A stretch of 64,000 bases of DNA from Hydrococcus rivularis NIES-593. Its GTDB lineage: Bacteria; Cyanobacteriota; Cyanobacteriia; Cyanobacteriales; Microcystaceae. Under the pieces are notes generated by a model. That model was not told where the DNA came from. It did not search any database and saw only the letters and a program-made list of their open reading frames with translations. Location: NCBI RefSeq assembly GCF_001904635.1, contig NZ_MRCB01000004.1:1-64000 (forward strand), read 5' to 3'. Shown in pieces: positions 18,372 through 27,621 of this stretch. The translations under genes were made by a program, and so were the position numbers. Positions within the stretch are counted from its first letter, which is position 1; each line of letters begins with the position of its first letter.

Positions 18372-20195
18372 TTATCGGGGCGACTCGGCAAATTGCATCG
18401 AGTACAGGCGGGCATAATAGCCATTTTGCGCTAGCAGTTGTTCGTGGTTGCCCAACTCGACGATGTGACCTTTATCTAGGACGGCAATTTGATAAGCTTT
18501 TTGAATAGTAGAAAGGCGGTGAGCGATCGCAAGAATCGTTCTATTTCGAGATAAGCGATCGATTGCTTGCTGTACCAATCGCTCAGAAGCCGTGTCGAGA
18601 GCGCTGGTGGCTTCATCTAAAATTAAAATATCGGGATTGCGGATCAAGGCACGAGCAATCGCCAAACGCTGCCTTTGCCCGCCAGAGAGCATCACGCCGC
18701 GATCGCCGATTTCGGTGTCGAAGCCGTTGGGAAGTTGCATGATGAATTCATAAGCGTTGGCCAGTTTAGCGGCATCAATCAAGCGTTCTTCGCTGACATC
18801 TTCGAGTCCATAAGTAATGTTGTAGCGAACGGAGTTATTAAATAAAAAGGTGTCTTGACTGACGATGCCCATTGCTTGTCTGAGACTTTTGAGGTCGTAT
18901 TCTCTGAGGTCGATGCCGTCGATGGTAATGCGTCCTCCGCTTGGGTCGTAAAATCTTGGCAGTAGATCGGCTAGCGTTGATTTACCAGCGCCAGAAGAAC
19001 CAACTAGCGCGATTGTTTTGCCTTTGGGAATCCACAAATTAATCTCGTTAAGTACCGTTGTGTCGGTGTCGGGATAGACGAAACTGACATTTTCAAAGCG
19101 AATGCCTTCCTCTAATTGTGAATAAATCTGAGGGCGATCGCAATCGATCATAAAGGGTTTGTTTTCCCTTTGCAGGAAATTAGTTGCTATCTTGACGCTA
19201 AAAGCTTTTTTTGCTAGTTCGTTACGAGCATGATTCAACTGACTTACAAAAGGAAGTAGCTTGTATAAAAGTAGAAGATAGGCTAATAAAACTGTTGTGA
19301 CTGATGGTAAGTTGCCCGAAAATAGATAGCGTCCCGAAATAACGATAGTTAGCAGTACGATAATTCCTAAAACTTCATTAATCGGCTGAATGGCTTGGTC
19401 GTTAATTTGTAAGTAAAATTGAGATTTTTCTAAAGCTAAAACTAGCTGTTGAATTTTTTGATATTCTTTTTCTTCAGTTTTAGCAACTCTAATTAAACGA
19501 TTTGCCGTAACGATCTCTAAAATTTTATTAGAGTACTGTTTGGAAACCTGAGAGAGTTCCTGTCCGAGTTTTTTAGAAATTCTTAAAAAATTTTGATTTA
19601 AAAAAAATATTCCTGCTATTAAAACAGTAGATATAACAGTTAGTTGCCAGGAAATTAAGATTAGAAGCCCAATATAAGTCAAGACAGTAACAGCAGTTCT
19701 TAAGATTAAAATCCCCGTCTGGATCGTTCCAGCCGTCTCATTAATATCATGAGATAAATAACTGATAATGTCGCCAGTTTTATTTTTGGCATAATAATCT
19801 AAATCTACCTCTAAAAGTAATTTAATTCCGTCTAGCTTCATGCTATTGACAAGGGAACGAGACAAGTGTCCGTTAACTAAAGAACTTATATAGTTAGTAG
19901 CATTCTTGAGAACGATCGCGATAAAAACGACCCCAAACATAATCAATGGTTTAATCTCGTCAGAGAAACCATCAAAGAAAGACATAAAATTTTTAAGAAA
20001 TTCTGGAGCTTTGTCTAAATTCAGTAAATTTCCTGACAAACCTCCTAATAGTAAAGGAACAATTAAAGCCGTACTAATCCCATTAAAAAGTGCCGCTGAA
20101 AAACTCAGAATAAAAGTTAGAAAAATTAGGGAAGGATATTTGGCAGCGTACCTAAGAACGAGCTGTTCGGGGAACATAGATGTTACTTTTGCCAT
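18372..20195 (-). CDS. ABC exporter, fused membrane and ATPase domains (MsbA/HepA-like)
   Basis: The 607-residue half-transporter has an N-terminal membrane domain (about 1-340, six predicted segments) and a nucleotide-binding domain with Walker A GSSGAGKSTL, Q loop SQDTFLFNN, signature [15 protein letters not shown], Walker B ILILDEATSALD and the H loop AIAHRLSTI. It would act as a homodimer moving a lipid, glycan or peptide outward. Similarity in layout to HepA-type and MsbA-type exporters is evident; the substrate is not. It is a single gene on the minus strand, convergent with sasA. Confidence 0.9.
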   Translation of the reverse strand: MAKVTSMFPEQLVLRYAAKYPSLIFLTFILSFSAALFNGISTALIVPLLLGGLSGNLLNLDKAPEFLKNFMSFFDGFSDEIKPLIMFGVVFIAIVLKNATNYISSLVNGHLSRSLVNSMKLDGIKLLLEVDLDYYAKNKTGDIISYLSHDINETAGTIQTGILILRTAVTVLTYIGLLILISWQLTVISTVLIAGIFFLNQNFLRISKKLGQELSQVSKQYSNKILEIVTANRLIRVAKTEEKEYQKIQQLVLALEKSQFYLQINDQAIQPINEVLGIIVLLTIVISGRYLFSGNLPSVTTVLLAYLLLLYKLLPFVSQLNHARNELAKKAFSVKIATNFLQRENKPFMIDCDRPQIYSQLEEGIRFENVSFVYPDTDTTVLNEINLWIPKGKTIALVGSSGAGKSTLADLLPRFYDPSGGRITIDGIDLREYDLKSLRQAMGIVSQDTFLFNNSVRYNITYGLEDVSEERLIDAAKLANAYEFIMQLPNGFDTEIGDRGVMLSGGQRQRLAIARALIRNPDILILDEATSALDTASERLVQQAIDRLSRNRTILAIAHRLSTIQKAYQIAVLDKGHIVELGNHEQLLAQNGYYARLYSMQFAESPR

Positions 20196-20405
20196 CTTGA
20201 CAAAAATTGGGGGATTACATTGTTTACAATAAGCCTGAAGGCATCAATGGTTCAATTGTAGAACTACGCATTCTCTACATGTTCGCTCGGAACAATCCTG
20301 GTGTTATTACAGAAAATAACGAGGGAAAGCTTATCTTGTTCGCGGAAACGAGAAATATTGGAATAGCACTTGCCTAAAAGAAATATTTTGGAATTTCTCT
20401 CCTAG

Positions 20406-20834
20406 CTAGTAATTTCCGCCAGTGCGATCGCTCGACAATTGATCGGGAAAGTTATCGGACAAATGAAAAGAAGTCCCAGGTGCTGAAAAAAAGAAATAGA
20501 GAACGCCCAAACCTAGAAGAGTAACAGCCAAGCTGAAAAGGATTATTAATCGCTGAGTAGGTTGGTAGGTATTTTCTTCAATTGTCTTGAGGATAGCAAA
20601 ATAGTGCTTAGTCGAAAGGAAAACTGTCAGTAAGCCTACTAGGGCAAAGATTAGCCCTAGTTTCCAGCCGCCTTGACCATGGAGTTCGGGAGGCAACAAA
20701 TAGCGCAAGCGCATAATTAAGATGCCAAACCCCATTAAGGCGATTGCAGTTCGCATCCAGGCAAGATAGGTTCGTTCGTTCGCCAGATGGTCTCTAATCC
20801 GCGATAGATTTTTACTAATCTCTTTGTCCGCCAA
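20406..20834 (-). CDS. DUF202 (YidH-like) small membrane protein
   Basis: The 142-residue product has the DUF202 start (LSRIRDHLANERTYLAWMRTAIALMGFGI) and three hydrophobic helices, as in the YidH/YidG family. The function of the family is unknown. Its start lies four bases after the stop of cysA on the same strand, so it is probably co-transcribed with the sulfate transport operon; whether it has a role there is unknown. Confidence 0.88.
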   Translation of the reverse strand: MADKEISKNLSRIRDHLANERTYLAWMRTAIALMGFGILIMRLRYLLPPELHGQGGWKLGLIFALVGLLTVFLSTKHYFAILKTIEENTYQPTQRLIILFSLAVTLLGLGVLYFFFSAPGTSFHLSDNFPDQLSSDRTGGNY

Positions 20835-20837
20835 AGT

Positions 20838-21866
20838 TCAAACAATGTTTAGCATTTTGGAAGGTTCAGCGAACAATTTTGCATTATGGAGTTTAATAAA
20901 AACTTGTTGACCCGATCGCAAGTTCAGTTGAGCAAACTGTTCTCGACTTAAATGAACGGCTACTGTCAGATCGTCTGGTAAAGCTAACTCTACCTGAATT
21001 TTCCAACCTAAATATATGACTCGTTTAACCTTTGCTTCAGTACTCTTGCCATCGGATTCGGTTTGAACTTCTAGATCGTGGGGACGTACGAAGACTTGCG
21101 ATCCGATCTCGTAGTGCGGGTGGTGGCGGAATAAACGCGCGGTAGTCGGCAAGACATTGACCTCTCCCACAAAACTCATGACAAATGGCGTTGCAGGGCG
21201 ATCGTAAATTTCGGCAGGGGTTCCCACCTGTTCGATGCGTCCGTGGTTCATGACGACGATTTCGTCTGCGACTTCCATGGCTTCTTCTCGATCGTGGGTG
21301 ACAAAAATGCTGGTGACGCGAACGTCTTCGTGCAGTCGTCGCAACCAAGCACGGAGTTCTTTACGCACTTTCGCATCCAATGCCCCAAACGGTTCGTCTA
21401 GCAAGAGGACTTGCGGTTGTACGGCTAGCGCGCGGGCGAGGGCAACGCGCTGTCGCTGTCCGCCAGACAGTTGAGCGGGATAGCGATCGCCCAATCCTTG
21501 CAACTGAATTAATTCTAATAATTCTTCTACTTTTCGTTTCACCTGTTGGCGAGAATATTTGCGAATTTCTAATCCGAAAGCAATATTTTGGCGGACAGTA
21601 AGGTGTTTGAAAAGGGCATAATGCTGAAAAACAAAACCGATATTGCGCTTTCTAATGTCTAAATGAGTCGTGTCGCGACCATTAATAATAATCGAACCCG
21701 CATCAAGAGTTTCTAATCCCGCGATCGCTCTTAGTAATGTCGATTTTCCCGAACCAGAAGGACCCAACAAAGCGAGTAATTTTCCATCTTTTATTTCTAG
21801 ACTTACCTCGTCTAAAGCTTGAAAATTACCAAATTTTTTAGAAACTTTTTTGACAAAAATACTCAC
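20838..21866 (-). CDS. cysA: Sulfate/thiosulfate ABC transporter ATPase CysA
   Basis: The 342-residue ATPase has Walker [11 protein letters not shown], signature [15 protein letters not shown], Walker [13 protein letters not shown] and a C-terminal regulatory TOBE region ([10 protein letters not shown]). It energises sulfate or thiosulfate import together with the permeases CysT and CysW and the binding protein SbpA. It is intact and of normal length, while three other genes of the same operon in this window are broken, so this subunit may have no functional partner, unless it serves another permease. Confidence 0.94.
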   Translation of the reverse strand: MSIFVKKVSKKFGNFQALDEVSLEIKDGKLLALLGPSGSGKSTLLRAIAGLETLDAGSIIINGRDTTHLDIRKRNIGFVFQHYALFKHLTVRQNIAFGLEIRKYSRQQVKRKVEELLELIQLQGLGDRYPAQLSGGQRQRVALARALAVQPQVLLLDEPFGALDAKVRKELRAWLRRLHEDVRVTSIFVTHDREEAMEVADEIVVMNHGRIEQVGTPAEIYDRPATPFVMSFVGEVNVLPTTARLFRHHPHYEIGSQVFVRPHDLEVQTESDGKSTEAKVKRVIYLGWKIQVELALPDDLTVAVHLSREQFAQLNLRSGQQVFIKLHNAKLFAEPSKMLNIV

Positions 21867-21917
21867 GAAATACCTCCTTTATTTCTTGGGTTATAGGTTA
21901 TTGCGATCGCAAATTCT

Positions 21918-22456
21918 TTAAGCTGTCCGTCTCTCTAATATCTCTTTGAGAACTAGGGTTACTGCTGCTAGCAAAGCAAGAATTGCTGCGGCACTAAAAG
22001 ACGCTTCAGTTTGATAATTTTTGTATGCTTGCTCGACAAAAATTGGTAGAGTTGCCGTTCGCCCGATGACACTGCCAGAAACTACAGAAACTGCGCCAAA
22101 TTCTCCCATTGCTCTTGCATTAGTTAATAGGACTCCATACAATAAACCCCAACGAATATTTGGAAGCGTTACTCGCCAGAAAATTTGCCAGTCGCGAGCG
22201 CCTAGAGTTCTCGCCGCTTCTTCCTGTTCGGAACCCATTTCTTCTAGCACTGGAATGACTTCTCTCGCCACAAAAGGAAGGGTAACAAATATAGTTGCTA
22301 TGACCATTCCGAGCAGAGAAAAAATAATTTTAATTCCCGCATTTTCTAGCCAACTGCCAAACCATCCGTTACGTCCGTAGAGGAGAACTATCATTAGACC
22401 TGCCACGACGGGAGATATTGCAAAAGGAAGGTCGATTATACTGATTAATAAAGCAC
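21918..22456 (-). pseudogene. cysW: Sulfate ABC transporter permease CysW, N-terminal third missing
   Basis: The frame encodes the C-terminal two thirds of CysW ([20 protein letters not shown]...EEAARTLGARDWQIFWRVTLPNI), including the EAA loop that docks on CysA. About 85-90 residues that normally come first, with two membrane segments, are absent. Directly upstream, in another frame, is the truncated end of cysT, so one deletion has removed the end of cysT, the intergenic DNA and the start of cysW. An ATG at 22478 in this frame would add seven unrelated residues. The remaining protein would lack part of its transmembrane core and is probably not functional. Confidence 0.85.
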
Positions 22457-23232
22457 GACATAACTGTTGCGCCAGCATAATCGTACTGTTCTAATCTTTG
22501 AAAAACTAAAACAGGGGCTATTAAATCTTTAAAAGGGATGTTAGAAGAAACAATTACTACTGAACCGTATTCTCCAACTGCTCTAGAAAATCCTAGAGCA
22601 ACTCCAGTTAAAATGGGCGGAATTAGAGGTGGTAAAATGACACGAGTAAAGGTTTGAAATTGCGAGGCACCTAATGCCCAAGCTGCTTCTTCTATTTCCT
22701 TTTCCATTGCTTGTAGGACGGGTTGTAAAGTTCGCACAACAAAGGGAAGAGAAATAAACAACATAGCAATAAATACGCCTAAGTGAGTGAAAGCAATTTT
22801 AATCCCAAGTGGGGCAAAAAGTTGACCTATCCAACCTTGTTCGCTGTAGACTGTTGCTAATACTAAACCTGCTACAGAAGTTGGCAAAGCAAAGGGTAAA
22901 TCTATCGCTGCATCAATAAATTTTCTACCCGGAAATTTATAGCGCACCAATACCCAAGCCAGTAGCGTTCCCATGACTCCATTAATTGCCCCAGCAAACA
23001 AAGAAGTAATAAAGGTGACGTTATAAGCAGAAAGGGCAACCGGACTGGTAGCAATGCGCCAAAATTCAGCCGTTCCTAGTGTCAGCGATTTAGAGATTAA
23101 AGCAGCTATTGGTAACAGTAAAATTAGGATTAAATAAACTACTGTTACTAACCAAGGCAAGGAAACGGCTGCTAACCAGTTTTTCCTCTTTTTTTGTTCA
23201 AACGGACGCAGATAGTAGATTGATTCAGACAT
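22457..23232 (-). pseudogene. cysT: Sulfate ABC transporter permease CysT, C-terminus lost by deletion
   Basis: The frame begins normally ([13 protein letters not shown] 23232) and matches the CysT permease through the EAA motif region ([23 protein letters not shown]) as far as [13 protein letters not shown]. The next residues, which should form the last membrane helix, are replaced by out-of-frame cysW sequence and the frame ends at 22369. The lesion lies near 22457-22462. The final helix of about 25 residues is lost. The gene would have worked with CysW and CysA in sulfate import. Confidence 0.85.
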
Positions 23233-23307
23233 CTAATTTTTAATTTTAGATTTTGGATTAACTAGGAGTTAGCAGAAGAACTCATCAAAGATTGCTGATA
23301 ACTAAAA

Positions 23308-23625
23308 TTACCAGCCATCTCGTTCTAGTTCTGACTCTCTCCAAACCTCAACATTGAGTTCTGAAAGATAAATCAAGGCACTATCAATTTGCTCTGACTT
23401 TCCCTGGAGTTGTAGATCGAACCAGCCATCATCGCGGGCATTGACTCCTAATAAAGCTGCTAAAATATTTACTTCTAATTGGTGTTGAGAAATTAAATGA
23501 GAAATAATCGGTTCGTGATGGTAGTTTTTAGGAATTCTGATTCTGATTCGAGTCTGTGTAGGTCGATTTCTTTTGGTGCAATCGAGTGCTAATCCATAAG
23601 TATTTAATCTCTGAAAGTTATTCAT
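23308..23625 (-). CDS. NIL-domain protein of the sulfate operon
   Basis: The 105-residue product has a NIL-like ferredoxin-fold domain (TRIRIRIPKNYHHEPIISHLISQHQLEVNILAALLGVNARDDGWFDLQLQG). Such small NIL proteins are a regular member of cyanobacterial sulfate transport operons, between sbpA and cysT, as here. NIL domains elsewhere bind small ligands, often methionine, and regulate ABC transporters. The frame is intact. Confidence 0.85.
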   Translation of the reverse strand: MNNFQRLNTYGLALDCTKRNRPTQTRIRIRIPKNYHHEPIISHLISQHQLEVNILAALLGVNARDDGWFDLQLQGKSEQIDSALIYLSELNVEVWRESELERDGW

Positions 23626-23644
23626 CTTTATCTCCTAGAGTTTA

Positions 23645-24112
23645 TTAAGACTTACCAATTTTGGTCATTATTTTGTCGAATTCTGAACCGTCATCAAAGA
23701 ATTGACTTTCGCGGCAACGGATTTATGCACGATGGAATCGTTGGGGGCTTCTTTTTCCCATCCCGCTTGAATTAATCCTGCTTGCTCGATCTTTTTCGTG
23801 TCGAGGGCAAGGGCGAGGGCAACGACATCCGCTTCTAACCCATCAATAACGGCGCGGGTTTGTGAACCAGCCCCCGTAACTTTGGTCGAAGGTAACGGTT
23901 TGTCCGGTTTTTTCCTGCCATTGCTTGACGAACTGAGGCACGATCTTCTCGTAAGCGCTTTGAGTGACGGCGTAGGAGACTAGCGTTAGCTTGGTTTCTC
24001 GATCGGCATTGGCTTCATTGTTGCTGTTAGGAGAAGTGCAGGCAGCGATCGCGATACTGAGCACCATTCCCACCAACATTAAACCTATAAAACGCCAGAA
24101 TCCACGAATCAT
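23645..24112 (-). pseudogene. sbpA: Sulfate-binding lipoprotein SbpA, frameshifted and internally deleted
   Basis: ATG 24112 has GAGGTG eight bases upstream and opens a lipoprotein signal with lipobox IAAC. The mature start (ELTLVSYAVTQSAYEK-like: TKLTLVSYAVTQSAYEKIVP) is SbpA. After QSYGG a two-base loss near 23867-23872 shifts the frame; the expected SQTRAVIDGLEADVVALALA continues in another frame. Following KSVAAKVN (near 23701-23709), about 190 residues are missing and a third frame resumes with the normal C-terminus FFDDGSEFDKIMTKIGKS and stop at 23645. Two independent lesions make a sequencing slip an unlikely full explanation. Confidence 0.88.
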
Positions 24113-24269
24113 TGTGTTACACCTCAAAGTTGCTTAAGCTTATTTCAAAATTTAATCCTATATGATTGGTAAATAAAATTCAATACATTTCAGATTTAAT
24201 TCACTTTCAAAGCTAAGTAATGCCGATTTGTGCCATGCTGGGAAGAGGGCTATCGTCTAAACCTGGAGT

Positions 24270-25064
24270 ATGGCAAAAACCGCCAAACAGCAACAAAAGA
24301 ACAGTCTGCTCAAACAACTAATTGAGGGAAACTACTTATTTAGAGGACTAGACGAGACATGGTTGACCGATTATCTTCCGCTCGATCTCCTTAAAATAGA
24401 GAAGCTGTTTTCCAATCGTCCCGTTTATACGGCATTTCTTCCCAAACAGTATCTGGATGTACTGTATGTCATTCTGGACGAGGGTTTAGTTATTACCCGC
24501 AGTACTCCCCTCGATCGCATCATTGCTATCAACTATCCAGGAAGCTGTTTTGGCATGAGAAGCTTGCCATTTAGCTATGGGTTGGCAAGTAGGGCATTTC
24601 CTTGTCTGGTAGAAGCGTATAAAACCACCCACGCGCTCAAAATTCCTCTGGAAACCGTCCAGAAAATGTATGAAGATAGCGAAATTTTCCGCGATCGCTA
24701 CAGAATGTTATTTGAGTTGGGTGAAAAATTCCAGTATCACTTGCTCAATTGCAGTACCTATCCGCCGCAAGCAGTAGCTTCATTGCTAAGGGCGCTAATT
24801 TATCAAGAACGCGAGTTAGGCAATCAACCAGATGCAAGCGGTGCCTATGTCTTCGATCTGCCTGTAGATGTCATTGCCCGCGCCTGTCAGCTTAACCAAC
24901 GCACCGTCGAACAGGTACTCAAAGGAATGCAACAGGTAGGTTTGCTAGAATCGCCTAAAGCTAGCGATCCTTCTGGAGATATCGTGCGCGTCGTCTCTCC
25001 AGAAGGGTTAAAAGAAGTCTACAGTGCGACTAGAGATAAAGTTTCTTGGTGGCCTCTGAAGTGA
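24270..25064 (+). CDS. Crp/Fnr-type transcriptional regulator
   Basis: The 264-residue product has an N-terminal cupin-like effector domain (about 40-140) and a C-terminal winged helix (LPVDVIARACQLNQRTVEQVLKGMQQVGLLES). The effector pocket does not show the full cAMP-binding signature (no clear GE...R...A motif), so it probably senses something else. It is divergent from the broken sulfate operon with 157 bases between the starts, which makes it a candidate regulator of that operon or of itself; this is inference. Its stop overlaps the next start by four bases (GTGA). Confidence 0.82.
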   Translation: MAKTAKQQQKNSLLKQLIEGNYLFRGLDETWLTDYLPLDLLKIEKLFSNRPVYTAFLPKQYLDVLYVILDEGLVITRSTPLDRIIAINYPGSCFGMRSLPFSYGLASRAFPCLVEAYKTTHALKIPLETVQKMYEDSEIFRDRYRMLFELGEKFQYHLLNCSTYPPQAVASLLRALIYQERELGNQPDASGAYVFDLPVDVIARACQLNQRTVEQVLKGMQQVGLLESPKASDPSGDIVRVVSPEGLKEVYSATRDKVSWWPLK

Positions 25065-25357
25065 TAAGATTGACCGTTGCGCTGTTGCTACTGGCGTTAT
25101 CGTTGGCAGTTGCTCTACCTGTCCAAGCAACTCCATTGTGTCGTAATTACGGCAATCGCGCCATTTGTATCCTGAGTATCAAGCGAAGTGCGAAATATCA
25201 TTGGCAGTATCTAGCAACCGTCAGCGTCGATGGCATTGCCAGACCGATGGAAGTTTATAACTGTCGCGATCGCTTTAGAATTCAAAAAGATGGAACCGTT
25301 CTATCGTTTGAACCCCATGGTGCAGGCGAACTCATTTGCAATTTTTTTAAGCGATGA
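25061..25357 (+). CDS. Small secreted protein, 98 aa, translationally coupled to the Crp-type regulator
   Basis: I chose GTG 25061, which overlaps the TGA of the regulator (GTGA), giving a clean signal peptide (MIRLTVALLLLALSLAVALPVQA). Earlier TTG and GTG codons are possible. The mature part of about 75 residues has four cysteines (CRNYGNRAIC, YNCRDRF, ELICNFF), suggesting two disulfides outside the cytoplasm. No family with known function is recognised. Confidence 0.72.
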   Translation: MIRLTVALLLLALSLAVALPVQATPLCRNYGNRAICILSIKRSAKYHWQYLATVSVDGIARPMEVYNCRDRFRIQKDGTVLSFEPHGAGELICNFFKR

Positions 25358-25445
25358 AGGTTTTATATGCCAGCCATTTGATGGAGAGGCGAATGTCTCC
25401 CATGGGAGACATTTTCTAGTACTTAATGAACTAAAAGAACAGGAC

Positions 25446-25541
25446 TTATACCATTTTTCATTCGCCCTCACCCCTAACCCCTCTCCCAATTGGGGAGAGG
25501 GGAGAAGAATGTCGAACGCGAAAACCTGAAAATTGGTATTA
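25446..25541. repeat. MITE-like element, copy 1 (complete)
   Basis: A 96-base element with imperfect terminal inverted repeats TTATACCATTTTTC (25446-25459) and GAAAATTGGTATTA (25528-25541). The core holds a strong palindrome around CTCTCCCAATTGGGGAGAG. A 77-base near-identical copy lies in the opposite orientation at 26944-27020. It codes for nothing. Sequence between 25358 and 25727 outside it is AT-rich and shows no gene. Confidence 0.75.
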
Positions 25542-25727
25542 GACTGACAAAATTGGTTAATAAAAACTGCCGATCGCCATTGAATAGAAACCAAGAACGA
25601 GATAATAGAAGAAAATATAGATTTTGGAAAGCAGGCATCGCGATCGCGCAGTGTTCGTCTGCCAAGGCCGCACTTGCCGCAAGTACGGTTCTAAGAGAGT
25701 TTTAGAAGCTTTTCAAGCCGATCCCAT

Positions 25728-26855
25728 TTAATCTTTTCTTTGATATCGCATTCCCGGTAGTTGAGAAACTAGCCCCAACAATTCTAATTGCAACAAAATT
25801 CCCGAAATTTCTCCCGCTGGTAAACCCGTATTTTGCACGACGAGATCGAAAGAAGTTGGTTGAGTTGCGATCGCGCCCAAAACTGTTACATATTCTGGGG
25901 CTAAATCCAAAATGGGTGTAGTCTGTGCTGGCTCAAATAAAGATAGCTGTTTGCCCGCATCCAGCTTGGGAATCGCACCCAACATTTCTAACAACTCGTT
26001 TTCTTGAATAATCATTTCCGCCCCGCCATGAATTAACCGCAAACAGCCCCGCGCTTCTTCAACGTCGGGGGAATTGGGCAACGTATAGACATCGCGACAA
26101 AAATCGTTAGCATATTGCGCTGTAATTAGAGCGCCCGATTTTTCTGGGGCTTCCATCACTAAAATAGCACGCGACAATCCGGCAATAATGCGATTGCGAG
26201 CCGGAAAATTTCCTTTATTCGGCTTTGTTGCGGCTGGATATTCGCTCAAAAGCAATCCCTGCTGCTGGATCTCTTCGTAGAGTTGGCGATGATTGGGGGG
26301 GTAAATAATATCTAATCCCGTTCCTAATACGGCTAGAGTTCTCCCCCCTGCTTCCAGACAAGCGCGATGTGCCTCGCTGTCAATTCCCATTGCCATGCCC
26401 GAAACAACGGTAAAGCCGTGTTTAGCAAGGACTGTACCGATCTTACGAGTCCAACGGCGACCGTGTGCGGTGGGGAAACGAGTCCCGACGATGCCGATAA
26501 GCGGAGTAACGCCTTGATTTTCTAGAGAATCGGTTTGTCCTCGATAGTATAAAACTGGCGGCGGACTGGGAATCTCTAGCAGCAAGCGGGGATAGTCGCG
26601 ATCGCTAGGAGTCCAGAAATGGGGATTGGTCTGAAGGTGTTTTTCTAAAAAAGCTTCGGGATCGAGGCGCGATCGCGTTTCAATAATAACATTCGCCAAC
26701 CGCACTCCCAATCCCTCCACTTGTGCCAAGGCACGCTCCGATGCCGTCCACGCCTCTCCTAACGTCCCGAAATGTTGCTGCACTCGTTTGAGCAATATAG
26801 GCCCGATTCCGGGAATTTGCGACCAAGCTAACCAGTAGGCGCGTTCTTCAATCAA
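25728..26855 (-). CDS. dprA: DNA processing protein DprA
   Basis: The 375-residue product has a helix-hairpin-helix N-terminal domain (IPGIGPILLKRVQQHFG), the DprA Rossmann core (IGIVGTRFPTAHGRRWTRKIGTVLAKHGFTVVSGMAMGIDSEAH, FPARNRIIAGLSRAILVMEAPEKSGALITA) and a C-terminal winged helix. DprA protects incoming single-stranded DNA and loads RecA in natural transformation. With pilT and pilD in the same window this fits a naturally competent cyanobacterium, as an inference. It lies between two inverted copies of a MITE-like element. Confidence 0.95.
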   Translation of the reverse strand: MIEERAYWLAWSQIPGIGPILLKRVQQHFGTLGEAWTASERALAQVEGLGVRLANVIIETRSRLDPEAFLEKHLQTNPHFWTPSDRDYPRLLLEIPSPPPVLYYRGQTDSLENQGVTPLIGIVGTRFPTAHGRRWTRKIGTVLAKHGFTVVSGMAMGIDSEAHRACLEAGGRTLAVLGTGLDIIYPPNHRQLYEEIQQQGLLLSEYPAATKPNKGNFPARNRIIAGLSRAILVMEAPEKSGALITAQYANDFCRDVYTLPNSPDVEEARGCLRLIHGGAEMIIQENELLEMLGAIPKLDAGKQLSLFEPAQTTPILDLAPEYVTVLGAIATQPTSFDLVVQNTGLPAGEISGILLQLELLGLVSQLPGMRYQRKD

Positions 26856-26943
26856 TTGTTTCTCTCGTTCTTCTCGTTATTTAATAATGCTATTATTCCC
26901 CAATTCCAAAAAAAGGAAGCTAAAAACCCCCCGTTTTTGGGTT

Positions 26944-27020
26944 ATACCAATTTTCAGGTTTTCGCGTTCGACATTCTTCTCCCCTCTCCCCAATAGGGAG
27001 AGGGGTTGGGGTGAGGGCGA
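26944..27020. repeat. MITE-like element, copy 2 (one end lost)
   Basis: Read on the minus strand, this matches copy 1 over 77 bases with two or three differences. It keeps one terminal repeat (TTATACCAATTTTC) but homology stops at the TCGCCCTCACCCC end, before the other terminal repeat, so this copy appears truncated. It is in inverted orientation to copy 1, with dprA between them. Confidence 0.72.
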
Positions 27021-27438
27021 TTTGAGTTTTGTCAGTCAACTATATGAGAGACGGGCATTGGTCGATTGGGGGAAAGGGTAAAACACTCCTGTATTCTCTT
27101 CATTTGAAAATTGCTATAGATTCACCCTGCGATCGCCACAGCGCAGCCAAGCAGCACCATCGAATCAAATAAAGCTTCTAATTCATTTGGTAAACTTTTG
27201 TTACTTAGGTTCGATCGCAAGAAGATGATTTGTTCTATATTAAAACTGCATAGCTTAAAAAAAACAATAATCTTGGTTAGTTGTCCGATCTTTAAAAATT
27301 TAATTTAACCAATTAAATACTTGGCAACTTTAAAATTGTATAAGTTTTCACAATTATAATTAACATTTCGTCGATTAAAAATAACGCTTTAATTGATAAA
27401 AAACACAAAAAAGGCAAATGTTTAATTCCCGATAACCG
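27021..27438. other. AT-rich intergenic region
   Basis: No gene or RNA is recognised between the repeat and the short frame at 27439. The part from about 27230 is very AT-rich and probably contains the promoter of the hybrid kinase gene. Confidence 0.45.
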
Positions 27439-27621
27439 ATGCAGTGTCTGTCATTGTATGGCAAGACCCTGTTAGTTCTTCGTAGATTTTGGCGATCGCA
27501 AAAAAGAAACAAGAGATGGGGAATGGCCGAGCACGCTAATTCCTCTACATTACGGATGGCAAGAGGAGAGGTCGAAATCTCCGATTATTACTCAACAAAA
27601 GAGGAAGTATCCGAGCGATGA
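27439..27621 (+). CDS. Possible leader peptide of the hybrid kinase, 60 aa
   Basis: The frame starts at ATG 27439 and ends at TGA 27619-27621, overlapping the kinase ATG at 27618 (ATGA). The product is basic at the N-terminus and acidic at the C-terminus and matches no family that I recognise. The four-base overlap is the main argument that it is translated. It could be chance. Confidence 0.3.
   Translation: MQCLSLYGKTLLVLRRFWRSQKRNKRWGMAEHANSSTLRMARGEVEISDYYSTKEEVSER

Noticed and set aside
22369-22478. Reading cysT and cysW as two complete genes with a long overlap
   Set aside because: Both lack conserved parts (last helix of CysT, first 85-90 residues of CysW), so the overlap is the product of a deletion.
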